A DNA stretch of 33,065 nt from Alistipes sp. (GTDB lineage Bacteria; Bacteroidota; Bacteroidia; Bacteroidales; Rikenellaceae): assembly GCA_017381935.1 (NCBI GenBank), contig JAFOBG010000012.1, positions 1-33,065 on the forward strand, in the 5' to 3' direction. Position numbers and translations under genes: made by a program. Shown here in pieces: positions 8,845-15,974 of the stretch (positions within the stretch are counted from its first letter, which is position 1; every line of letters starts with the position of its first letter). The notes beneath the pieces are model-generated. The model had not been told where the DNA came from and made no database searches. It was given only the letters and a program-made list of their open reading frames with translations.

Positions 8845-9408
8845 ATGAAATATCTTGTTGTAGGTCTTGGAAATATTGGCGCCGAGTATGCCAATACAAG
8901 ACACAACATCGGATTCAAAGTGTTGGATGCCCTTGCTGCGGCATCCGACACTTCTTTTATCTCTTCTCGGTATGGAGATGTGGCGACTATTCGTCATCGT
9001 GGCCATATCGTTACACTGCTTAAGCCCTCAACATATATGAATTTGTCGGGCAAGGCTGTAAGATACTGGTTGCAAGAGCTGAAGATAGAGAGACAGAACC
9101 TACTTGTTGTCGTTGATGATATTGCTCTGCCATTTGGAGAACTTCGTATGCGTACAAAGGGTAGTGATGGCGGTCATAATGGCCTTAAGAATATCGCTGA
9201 ACTACTTCAGACAACTGACTATGCCCGCCTGCGCTTCGGTATTGGTGGCGATTTTAGTCGTGGACATCAGGTTGACTACGTTCTAGGTGAGTGGACAGCA
9301 GAGGAGCGTGAGAATATGCCTCCCCGCCTTAAGGTCTTTGGTGATGCCATTCTCTCGTTTGTCGCTGTTGGCCTTGAGCGCACGATGAATGCCTTTAATA
9401 AGAAATAA
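8845..9408 (+). CDS. pth: Peptidyl-tRNA hydrolase
   Basis: 187 residues. It releases tRNA from peptidyl-tRNA that has dropped off the ribosome. Active-site blocks are present: GLGNIGAEYANTRHNIGFKV with the catalytic His in RHNIGF, LLKPSTYMNLSG, VVDDIALPFGELRMR and KGSDGGHNGLKNI. It is co-transcribed with rplY and ends before a long terminator shared with the opposing gene. Confidence 0.98.
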   Translation: MKYLVVGLGNIGAEYANTRHNIGFKVLDALAAASDTSFISSRYGDVATIRHRGHIVTLLKPSTYMNLSGKAVRYWLQELKIERQNLLVVVDDIALPFGELRMRTKGSDGGHNGLKNIAELLQTTDYARLRFGIGGDFSRGHQVDYVLGEWTAEERENMPPRLKVFGDAILSFVAVGLERTMNAFNKK

Positions 9409-9477
9409 AAGTAGCTAAATAAAAGTCTCTTTTGTCGTTATACTCGCCCTCAAAATAGATTTTTTATTCAACCACTG

Positions 9478-9522
9478 AAAATCAGACCGATTAAAAAGTA
9501 GTTTTTTAGTCGGTCTGATTTT
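9478..9522. terminator. Bidirectional terminator between pth and the M56 gene
   Basis: A 13-bp perfect stem (9478-9490 with 9510-9522, core ATCAGACCGA) continues into an A/T inner stem (TTAAAAA facing TTTTTTAG), with T runs on both strands. It lies between convergent genes and can serve both. Confidence 0.85.
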
Positions 9523-9525
9523 GCT

Positions 9526-11352
9526 TTAACTCTCTGCCATATAAACACGAATCGGTATGGCATTGTCAATCATCTGTTTATACTGTATATCAAGCTTATC
9601 GTACGACTTGTTATAGACACGACGAGAGAGGCTCTGGCGCAGTTCATTGTATGCCGAGGAGATGGTATTCAATACCTGTTGCACAGTATCAAAAGCGGCA
9701 TTACTATCGCTACTTACCGAGATCATGCCGTTGCTTACAGGACAACAGACCTTTCGCCCGTTAGGCATTGTAAGAGAGGTCGTCGAGAAGTCCGAGTACT
9801 CCTTATTATGCAGATTACCGATATGCAGACGGCGAGTGTTTATTGCGTAGATGTGGTAGTTCTGCACAAAGTGTTTCACCTCGCGTTTCAGCTCATTTTT
9901 ACGGCACTCCTTGCCTCGCAGAAGGATTGTCCCGTCGGCAGCAACCTTCACCTGGAGAAGATTGCAGGCTTTAACAGTTTTGCTCTGTGGATCGGGCTTA
10001 ACGTTGTTCGCCTTCAGGGTGTTTAACCCACGAAGTGCGCCCTGAATCTCTGCCCACATCTGTTCAGGAACATCGTTATCTACATGTAGTATAACTACAT
10101 GCGGCTTTACCTGCGGCAGAGTCTTAAGTAGCTGCTCGTACGACATCGGAGCGCCACAGAAGAGGATAGTTTTACCACCATCCATCACCTCAATTTTGAT
10201 TTCCGGGCCATTACGACCAGGAGCTCTCTCGGTTGTTTCAGAGGCTGTCTGTGGCTCTACATCATCAGATTTAGCATAGTTAATTCGCAGATTCTCAACG
10301 CCTCGCAGAGCCTCCTTGACATCCGCAACCTTGCCCATTGGCACATCTGCCTCGGCATCTATGGTTACAATGTGGTCGGCGGTCTGCTCAATAAGCTCGG
10401 GTAGCTTATTGAGCGTTACTGGTTTGCTGTTGAGCATAATCTGCTCGCCACCCTTGCGAATTTCAATCACATTTTTAGGCTCTGGGCTATCCACAACTGT
10501 CGGTTCAGCCTTTGCAGCAACAGCGCCGAAAGCAAAAATCATAGCCACCACAATCGGAATTACTGCCAGGATGCGCAGCAGAGGGAATCTGCCCCTCTTA
10601 AATGTAGTCATCATAATAAATCGTTTTTTAGTTAAACTTTTATTCAACCCACAGGTAATATCCGGGCTATACCCAAAGAGTTGGTGGAAAATGATTTGTC
10701 TGTATTCGTTAATATCGAAACCTGCGCTGATAACATCGCTATCTGCCTGCCACTCATGCACTTGCGAAATAGAATTACCCATAAGATGCACAAATGGATT
10801 AAACCACATCAGGCAACGGGCAAGCTCGAAAAATAGTCGCTCAAGAGTATGGAGGTGCGAAATATGGCTATATTCGTGTAGCAACACCTGCTCCCGACTC
10901 TCGCCTGTCTGAACAAAGATTGTACGTATGAAACTGAATGGCTCAGAAATGCTCTTATTTTCTGCCACAGCGACACGGCGATAGTGGCTTAACTTGCTAT
11001 GTCTGCGCAACATACATATCTTCGTAATACTTACACAAAATCGAATAATGGAGAGCAAAACAATCACAATATAGACCGTCTGCAGCGCAAAAAACCAATC
11101 AAAAGTACGCTCTACAGCCACACTTGTACTCACCTCGGCAGACTCCTCTGCAACCTCTAAAGGCGTTACGACCACATTAAAAGTAGGCTCTGATGGTAGT
11201 ATTGGCAACTCAAGCAGAGGAATCACTACTGCGAGCACTACCGATAGCAAAAGATATGCTCTTGCAACGCTATGCGCCACTCGACCCTCAAGTAGTAGCC
11301 GATAAAGGGCATAGAGTAGTGCACTACATATAATTGTTTCGACGACGTACAT
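9526..11352 (-). CDS. BlaR1-like M56 metallopeptidase antirepressor with ExbD-like periplasmic domains
   Basis: 608 residues. The first 290 form an M56 integral-membrane protease: hydrophobic segments near 5-20, 32-50 and 88-107, the zinc motif HEYSH at 159-163, a second acidic ligand in HEWQAD (E200), then a membrane segment at about 258-282. In characterised BlaR1/MecR1 proteins this protease cleaves the BlaI repressor after a signal. The part outside the membrane has no penicillin-binding motifs. It shows two modules of about 65 residues (295-359 and 385-448), each a beta strand, LxxLxxxL helix, a strand and a DVPxxxxxxxxxALRG helix, as in ExbD/TolR periplasmic domains. A third, longer module (465-604) ends in SAYNELRQSLSRR and NAIPIRVYMAES, resembling the C-terminus of Bacteroidota ExbD. 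The start is 1 base after the blaI stop, so the pair is translationally linked. The ligand sensed is unknown. Confidence 0.85.
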   Translation of the reverse strand: MYVVETIICSALLYALYRLLLEGRVAHSVARAYLLLSVVLAVVIPLLELPILPSEPTFNVVVTPLEVAEESAEVSTSVAVERTFDWFFALQTVYIVIVLLSIIRFCVSITKICMLRRHSKLSHYRRVAVAENKSISEPFSFIRTIFVQTGESREQVLLHEYSHISHLHTLERLFFELARCLMWFNPFVHLMGNSISQVHEWQADSDVISAGFDINEYRQIIFHQLFGYSPDITCGLNKSLTKKRFIMMTTFKRGRFPLLRILAVIPIVVAMIFAFGAVAAKAEPTVVDSPEPKNVIEIRKGGEQIMLNSKPVTLNKLPELIEQTADHIVTIDAEADVPMGKVADVKEALRGVENLRINYAKSDDVEPQTASETTERAPGRNGPEIKIEVMDGGKTILFCGAPMSYEQLLKTLPQVKPHVVILHVDNDVPEQMWAEIQGALRGLNTLKANNVKPDPQSKTVKACNLLQVKVAADGTILLRGKECRKNELKREVKHFVQNYHIYAINTRRLHIGNLHNKEYSDFSTTSLTMPNGRKVCCPVSNGMISVSSDSNAAFDTVQQVLNTISSAYNELRQSLSRRVYNKSYDKLDIQYKQMIDNAIPIRVYMAES

Positions 11353-11353
11353 A

Positions 11354-11725
11354 CTACTTTTTATTTTGCAACATCTTAATAATTTCGTCGGCCTCGCTTA
11401 CTGTTATGCCCTTGTCATGCGACAGAAAACTGACCATATTGCCAATAGAGCCGCCAAAGAAACTATTCAGAACACCTGTCATAAATCTACTTGTGTACTC
11501 CTCTCGCAAGATAAGCGGGTAGTACTCGTGGCTCTTACCGTATGCTCTGTGCTCTACAAATCCCTTTTTTTCAAGTATACGCACAATAGTAGATACGGTA
11601 TTGTAGGCTAGTTTGGGAGCAGGCATCGCCTCAAGAATATCGTTTACAAACCCTTTCTCAAGCCTCCAAAGAATCTGCATAATCTCAAGCTCAGCACGTG
11701 TTAACTCTTGTGTTTTTGTATTCAT
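11354..11725 (-). CDS. BlaI/MecI-family transcriptional repressor
   Basis: 123 residues, the family's normal length. An N-terminal winged helix (LTRAELEIMQILWRLEKGFV, recognition helix region APKLAYNTVSTIVRILEKKG and wing FVEHRAYGKSHEYYP) is followed by a C-terminal dimerisation helix region ending ADEIIKMLQNKK. BlaI proteins bind palindromes as dimers and are inactivated by cleavage by the partner M56 protease, which is the next gene. Two palindromes in its own promoter region point to autorepression. Confidence 0.93.
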   Translation of the reverse strand: MNTKTQELTRAELEIMQILWRLEKGFVNDILEAMPAPKLAYNTVSTIVRILEKKGFVEHRAYGKSHEYYPLILREEYTSRFMTGVLNSFFGGSIGNMVSFLSHDKGITVSEADEIIKMLQNKK

Positions 11726-11766
11726 AGTTGTAAAAAGTACTTTATAATCAAATCATTTTCCAAAGG

Positions 11767-11797
11767 CAAAAGTATAACTAAATATTTAGTTTTCCAA
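11767..11797 (-). promoter_or_regulatory. Promoter of the blaI-M56 pair
   Basis: On the minus strand TACTTTTG (11774-11767) is a good -7 element. A weak -33 element TTGG lies 19 bp upstream at 11797-11794. The space between them is occupied by one palindromic operator and the -33 region touches the second, so repressor binding would block RNA polymerase. Confidence 0.6.
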
Positions 11798-11811
11798 CTA
11801 AAGTTTTAGTT
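11776..11811. promoter_or_regulatory. Two tandem palindromic operators
   Basis: AACTAAA-TA-TTTAGTT (11776-11791) and AACTAAA-GT-TTTAGTT (11796-11811) are two perfect 7-bp inverted repeats with 2-bp centres, spaced 20 bp centre to centre, about two helical turns. They lie in the promoter of the BlaI-type repressor gene and are its most likely binding sites. The half site differs from the TACA/TGTA core of classical BlaI/MecI/CopY operators. Confidence 0.75.
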
Positions 11812-11831
11812 TTTTTGGGCAATATTTTTTT

Positions 11832-11854
11832 AGCATATATAACTTATATATGCT
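11832..11854. other. A/T hairpin downstream of the cstA-linked gene
   Basis: AGCATATATA and TATATATGCT form a perfect 10-bp stem around ACT. It lies between the upstream end of the blaI promoter region and the end of the minus-strand gene at 11877. On the minus strand the tail is a run of A, not U, so I do not call it an intrinsic terminator. Its role is unknown. Confidence 0.45.
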
Positions 11855-11876
11855 ACGGGGAGTAAAAAATTGAGTT

Positions 11877-12581
11877 TTATTTTAGAACTGCAATGAGTGC
11901 CGGTAAAAAGTCTGGGTATTGTTTTAATATAGGCTCACAGCGAAGGTATAACTCACGTGCAAGAGCTACTCGTGATGGACGCTCAGAGGATATATCTCTA
12001 ATATACGCTTCGTTTGTTGGATGGTCTGCAAGTTTTAGTTCAGCCACAAACTCTTTAAATCTACATAGATTAGATATAGTATTAGGCTCTATTGTGCCAT
12101 TTGTAGCGAATTGCCTTATTGCGCTTACAAATGGGTGAATAGCGCTCTTATCGCCCAAATCTTCCTCAATATCCTCCAAACACTCCCACTCCTCTAACAG
12201 AATATAGCATAGAGCAAGGATAGGGGTTGCCTCCAGGGGGTCTTCGCTATCGCAATCGAGTAGTAGCTCTAACTGAGCTGCAGCCATTTCGCTATCGCCT
12301 GCCAAGTAGTTATCTACAGCAGAGGCGAGAATAGTCTCCATAGCAGATAGCGTATTTGGATGGTTACGGTCAAGCTCTACAGAACTCTCCTCGTCATCGG
12401 GCAGGGTAGATATAATATCCTGAAAGAGGTCAAATCGCATCTGGCAGGCCTTTTCAAACTCTCCACTTTGCTCAACTTGATAGCTCTCTTCAAGGCGTGC
12501 AGTTATATTTCCGCGCTTGCCGTTGCTGACAAGGCGGAAAGATTGGTTAGCTGTAGGTTGTAGCTCTAAGAAGACTCTCAT
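11877..12581 (-). CDS. Unrecognised helical-repeat protein coupled to cstA
   Basis: 234 residues, acidic and soluble, without a signal peptide or membrane segment. I do not recognise the family. The middle (about 85-165) reads as TPR-like paired helices (VDNYLAGDSEMAAAQLELLL, ALCYILLEEWECLEDIEEDL), and the C-terminus ends in another helical pair (RVALARELYLRCEPILKQYP). The N-terminal 40 residues look like beta strands. The start is 1 base past the cstA stop, so the two are translationally coupled, which suggests a role in control or assembly of the transporter. A general protein-interaction role is also possible. Confidence 0.75.
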   Translation of the reverse strand: MRVFLELQPTANQSFRLVSNGKRGNITARLEESYQVEQSGEFEKACQMRFDLFQDIISTLPDDEESSVELDRNHPNTLSAMETILASAVDNYLAGDSEMAAAQLELLLDCDSEDPLEATPILALCYILLEEWECLEDIEEDLGDKSAIHPFVSAIRQFATNGTIEPNTISNLCRFKEFVAELKLADHPTNEAYIRDISSERPSRVALARELYLRCEPILKQYPDFLPALIAVLK

Positions 12582-12582
12582 T

Positions 12583-13998
12583 TTATAGCTGCTTTTTATC
12601 TTTGTGTAGTTTGTAGCACATTGCTCCAGACAAGATAATGGTTACTATACCTCCGAGAATATAAGCAAGAGGTGTTGCACCAAGACCTATAAACTGATTT
12701 GATACAAATACAAAAGAGGAACAGATGTAGGTCATAAATACAGCAGGTGGCAGAGCAACCCATATATTACGTTTGTTCAGATTGAGGTAGATAACAATGC
12801 ACCACAATACCACTGTAGCCAAGGCCTGATTTGTCCAAGCAAAGTAACGCCAAACGACATCAAAATCTACAAATGTAAGAGTTATACCTGCCGCAAAGAG
12901 AGGAATACAGATTGCAAGTCTCTTCCACTTTGTACGCTGCTCGATATGGAATACATCGGCAATAATAAGTCGAGCAGAACGGAATGCTGTATCTCCAGAA
13001 GTGATAGGAGCTGCCACAACGCCCAATATGGCGAGAATACCACCAACAAGGCCAAGTGTGGTATTAGAAATCTCGTTTACTGCCCATGCAGGAGTATGAC
13101 CGGCCATAACCGCTGAAACACCACCATCCTCATAGAAGAATGCCATAGCGATAGCTGCCCAAATAAGAGCGATTATAGACTCAGAAATCATTGCTCCATA
13201 GAAAACCATTCTACACTCAGACTCGTTATTTACACATCGAGCCATAAGTGGCGATTGAGTGGCGTGGAAACCTGAAATAGCACCACATGCGATAGTGATA
13301 AAGAGTGTTGGTACTAAAGGTAGATTAGCTTTGTTTACATGGAGATTCTCGAGAGTCATAGTAGGAATGGTGTAGTCTCCAAAGATGAGAACGCCGAGAA
13401 GTCCGATAGCCATTAATACCAATGCGATACCAAAAAGTGGGTATATCTTACCAATCAGTTTGTCAACAGGAAGCAGAGTTGCGATGAAGTAGTAGGCAAT
13501 AATAATGGCCAACCACCAATTTTTTGAAATAACATCAAACTTTGTCGAGAGAATATCGGCAGGGCTAACGACAAAAACAACACCAACAAGGAGTAGTAGA
13601 ATAACCGAGAATACACGCATAAACGCACCTGCGCCCTTGCCTAAGTAGCGAGCTACAAGCTCTGTAATGCTCAAACCGTCGTTGCGAACCAACATAACGC
13701 CTGAGAGGTAGTCATGCATTGCACCCATGAAGATGCCGCCAACGGTAATCCAAAGGAATGCTACAGGACCATAACAAGCACCAAGAATAGCACCGAAGAT
13801 AGGACCTGTTCCTGCAATATTAAGTAATTGGATAAGGAATGTTCGCCAACGAGGCATAGGAACATAGTCAACACCGTCAAATAGTGTTTGGCTTGGAACA
13901 GAGGCTTTAGAGTCTATTTTGCAGACTTTCTCTAAATATCGGCCATAAGTAAAGTACGCTACAACGAGCAGTACAAGACAAATTACAAAGGTTATCAT
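12583..13998 (-). CDS. cstA: CstA-family peptide/pyruvate transporter (carbon starvation protein A), short form
   Basis: 471 residues, many membrane segments. The N-terminal blocks match the CstA family: YGRYLEKVCKIDSKASVPS, FDGVDYVPMPRWRTFLIQLL, NIAGTGPIFGAILGACYGP and GAMHDYLSGVMLVRNDG. Later segments include CGAISGFHATQSPLMARC and PITSGDTAFRSARLIIAD. Enterobacterial CstA and its paralogue BtsT are about 700 residues, so this is the shorter version that lacks the C-terminal part. CstA proteins import peptides or pyruvate when carbon is scarce. The gene heads a two-gene unit with the helical-repeat protein. A possible -7 element TAACTTCG lies at 14027-14020 on the minus strand. Confidence 0.9.
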   Translation of the reverse strand: MITFVICLVLLVVAYFTYGRYLEKVCKIDSKASVPSQTLFDGVDYVPMPRWRTFLIQLLNIAGTGPIFGAILGACYGPVAFLWITVGGIFMGAMHDYLSGVMLVRNDGLSITELVARYLGKGAGAFMRVFSVILLLLVGVVFVVSPADILSTKFDVISKNWWLAIIIAYYFIATLLPVDKLIGKIYPLFGIALVLMAIGLLGVLIFGDYTIPTMTLENLHVNKANLPLVPTLFITIACGAISGFHATQSPLMARCVNNESECRMVFYGAMISESIIALIWAAIAMAFFYEDGGVSAVMAGHTPAWAVNEISNTTLGLVGGILAILGVVAAPITSGDTAFRSARLIIADVFHIEQRTKWKRLAICIPLFAAGITLTFVDFDVVWRYFAWTNQALATVVLWCIVIYLNLNKRNIWVALPPAVFMTYICSSFVFVSNQFIGLGATPLAYILGGIVTIILSGAMCYKLHKDKKQL

Positions 13999-14088
13999 AG
14001 ATTTAAGGTTTTAGTTATGCGAAGTTACAAAAAAAATGGTTGTAAGTAGTAAAAATGGCGAAAAAATTACGATATTTGTTGCTCTAAT

Positions 14089-14160
14089 GCTGAATTAGCT
14101 CAGTGGTAGAGCACTTCACTCGTAATGAAGGGGCCCCGGGTTCAAGTCCCGGATTCAGCT
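14089..14160 (+). tRNA. tRNA-Thr (anticodon CGT)
   Basis: 72 nt forming a full cloverleaf: acceptor GCTGAAT/ATTCAGC, D arm GCTC...GAGC, anticodon stem CTTCA/TGAAG with loop CTCGTAA, variable loop GGGCC, T arm CCGGG-TTCAAGT-CCCGG, discriminator T. Anticodon CGT reads ACG threonine codons. CCA is not encoded. Confidence 0.96.
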
Positions 14161-14212
14161 CATGAAATGGCTGCAGATTGCTCTGTCGGCCATTTTACAA
14201 GCTAAGTTAGTT

Positions 14213-14246
14213 CAAGGACTTGCAAAAGTTGCTTTGCAAGTCCTTG
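14213..14246 (+). terminator. Hairpin after tRNA-Thr
   Basis: A perfect 14-bp stem (CAAGGACTTGCAAA with its complement, 14213-14226 and 14233-14246, loop AGTTGC) is followed by an imperfect T-rich tail. It is a plausible terminator for the tRNA transcript and also lies just beyond the 3' end of the opposing glycerophosphotransferase gene. Confidence 0.65.
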
Positions 14247-14266
14247 ATTTGTCTCGTATTTTAAGG

Positions 14267-15463
14267 TTATTGTATAGAGTGAGATACTATCCACTCACAG
14301 AGGGCTTTGGAGGCCTGACCATCCTCAAACAGACCTACAGTGTCTCTAAAGAAATGGTTTATAGATTGTTGGTATTGATTATTGTCAAAAGAGTCTATAA
14401 TAGATACTAATTCATCTTGATTATGCGCCATAGGGAATGGGAGTTCTGAAAGAGAGAAGTAGTAGCCTCTATCATACTTCTCTGCATCGGTGGCGTAGAG
14501 GATACAAGGGCGATTGAGCATCGAAAAGTCAAACATAGAGCTTGAGTAGTCTGTAATCAGTATGTCGCTGATACAGAGTAGCTCCTGCATGTCGTGATAT
14601 TTGGTAACATCAATCACCTCAGGAGAGTTTAGAAGAGGTGTTGTATCAACCTTGTTTATAAGGTTCGGGTGAAGGCGTAGTAGAACTGTTATATCAGAGC
14701 TGTTGAGCATCTTTTTTACGTACGTTATTACACGACCCCACTCTATTTTGTATGGCTCTATACTACCATTCCTGCGGAATGTAGGGGCATATAGTAGTAT
14801 GCGATTTTGCTTTGGTATATTGTAGTAAGAATAGACTTTCTCTCTGATTTTACTATGTAAATCAAGATTGAAAAATATGTCGTTGCGAGGGATACCTTTT
14901 TCGAGAACCTCTCCTGAGTACCAGAACTTCTCTTTGATAAGGTTTGTCTGCATAGTACAACCAGAGACCATTACATTACAAACCTTTGAGTCCTTCTTTG
15001 CCTTCTGGAGGTAGCTGAAACCGAGTACTTTTTCGACATCTCGCTCAATTTTCTTTAGCGCAATGCCACCATGCCAAAGCATGATATATTTCTGGCCTGC
15101 TCTTTTATGCCAATATATCTGATAAGGGTCTGTGCGGGCATTGGTGATAAGAAACTCTGCGCTGTTGACTAATAGGAAATATTGCCAAGAGTATAGTTTG
15201 ATACATTTTATACGCTTGTCAATAGATGATGTATCTATATTTTTACGAAATACCCAATAGATTTCATATTGAGGATAATTCTCTAATAGATAATCACTTA
15301 CATAGCGAGGATTGCAACTATATTGTTTGAAATTATAGGCCCAAAACATCACTCGTCTCTTTTTAACAGGCAGACGTAGCCTGATAAACATGGATAGTAT
15401 ATTGCCAAAGAGTTTTGACAATCTGCTCAGCATAAATCCTATAATTTCAAGAAGTCTTTTCAT
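14267..15463 (-). CDS. CDP-glycerol:glycerophosphate glycerophosphotransferase family protein (TagF/TagB-like)
   Basis: 398 residues from the ATG at 15463. An upstream in-frame TTG at 15490 lies inside the promoter -7 box, so it cannot be the start. The C-terminal two thirds match the glycerophosphotransferase fold: IMLWHGGIALKKIERDVEKV, LLYAPTFRRNG, VLLRLHPNL and the donor site ILITDYSSSMFDFSMLNRPC. A short basic/hydrophobic N-terminus (MKRLLEIIGFMLSRLSKLFG) suggests peripheral membrane attachment. Family members transfer glycerol-phosphate from CDP-glycerol to a growing chain. The divergent neighbour makes CDP-glycerol, which supports this role. In a Gram-negative the product is probably a decorated capsule or O-chain rather than wall teichoic acid. 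Confidence 0.88.
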   Translation of the reverse strand: MKRLLEIIGFMLSRLSKLFGNILSMFIRLRLPVKKRRVMFWAYNFKQYSCNPRYVSDYLLENYPQYEIYWVFRKNIDTSSIDKRIKCIKLYSWQYFLLVNSAEFLITNARTDPYQIYWHKRAGQKYIMLWHGGIALKKIERDVEKVLGFSYLQKAKKDSKVCNVMVSGCTMQTNLIKEKFWYSGEVLEKGIPRNDIFFNLDLHSKIREKVYSYYNIPKQNRILLYAPTFRRNGSIEPYKIEWGRVITYVKKMLNSSDITVLLRLHPNLINKVDTTPLLNSPEVIDVTKYHDMQELLCISDILITDYSSSMFDFSMLNRPCILYATDAEKYDRGYYFSLSELPFPMAHNQDELVSIIDSFDNNQYQQSINHFFRDTVGLFEDGQASKALCEWIVSHSIQ

Positions 15464-15487
15464 ACAGAGTAAGTCCTTTTTATAACA

Positions 15488-15495
15488 CAAAGATA
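15488..15495 (-). promoter_or_regulatory. Promoter -7 element of the glycerophosphotransferase gene
   Basis: TATCTTTG on the minus strand (15495-15488) is a good -7 element. A weak -33 element TTTC lies 19 bp upstream. The predicted start of transcription near 15480 gives a leader of about 17 nt before the ATG at 15463. Confidence 0.65.
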
Positions 15496-15526
15496 GTGAT
15501 TTAGACTATTTTTTGAAAAAAATTTA

Positions 15527-15534
15527 TAACTTTG
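15527..15534 (+). promoter_or_regulatory. Promoter -7 element of the tagD-like gene
   Basis: TAACTTTG at 15527-15534 fits the -7 consensus, with no good -33 element at the normal distance. It is back to back with the opposing promoter: the two transcripts start within about 60 bp of each other. Confidence 0.6.
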
Positions 15535-15557
15535 CATTATAAGTAATGTGATATTAT

Positions 15558-15953
15558 ATGAAACGAGTAATAACTTATGGTACATTTGACCTGCTGCACT
15601 ATGGTCATATAAACATTCTTCGTCGGGCAAAAGAGCTGGGTGATTACCTTGTTGTGGTTGTCTCAACAGACGAGTTTAATTGGAATGAGAAACAGAAGAA
15701 GTGCTACTTCTCTTATGAGCAGCGTAAGGCCATGGTTGAGGCTATTCGTTATGTTGATTTGGTGGTGCCTGAAACCAATTGGGAGCAGAAACGCACTGAT
15801 GTTCATAAATACGACATTGATATCTTTGTGATGGGTGATGATTGGAAGGGTAAGTTCGACTTCCTTAAGGAGGAGGGCGTTGAGGTTGTCTATCTGTCTC
15901 GTACTCCGGAGATTAGCACAACACAAATTAAGACAGATTTGAATAGTAAGTAG
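15558..15953 (+). CDS. tagD: Glycerol-3-phosphate cytidylyltransferase (TagD-like)
   Basis: 131 residues, the length of TagD. It makes CDP-glycerol from CTP and sn-glycerol-3-phosphate. All signature motifs are present: the nucleotide-binding GTFDLLHYGH with HxGH at 14-17, LVVVVSTDEFNW, RKAMVEAIRYVD, MGDDWKGKFDFL, and the C-terminal RTPEISTTQIK corresponding to the RTxGISTT motif. It stands divergently from the glycerophosphotransferase that would use its product and 21 bases ahead of a glycosyltransferase on the same strand. Confidence 0.94.
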   Translation: MKRVITYGTFDLLHYGHINILRRAKELGDYLVVVVSTDEFNWNEKQKKCYFSYEQRKAMVEAIRYVDLVVPETNWEQKRTDVHKYDIDIFVMGDDWKGKFDFLKEEGVEVVYLSRTPEISTTQIKTDLNSK

Positions 15954-15974
15954 TAATCGTGTGTCTTATTTCGG

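Noticed and set aside
10316-10912. 198-residue plus-strand frame opposite the M56 gene
   Set aside because: The minus-strand frame has clear M56 motifs. The plus frame is low-complexity Ser/Ile-rich and has no upstream signals.
9526-11725. Beta-lactam resistance regulator
   Set aside because: The pair has the BlaI/M56 layout, but no penicillin-binding motifs or beta-lactamase gene are present, so a resistance role is not supported.
11832-11854. Intrinsic terminator for the cstA operon
   Set aside because: The hairpin is perfect, but the minus-strand tail is A-rich rather than U-rich, so the terminator criterion is not met.
15464-15490. Extended N-terminus of the glycerophosphotransferase from a TTG at 15490
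   Set aside because: That TTG lies inside the predicted -7 promoter element and upstream of the transcription start. The ATG at 15463 is the workable start.
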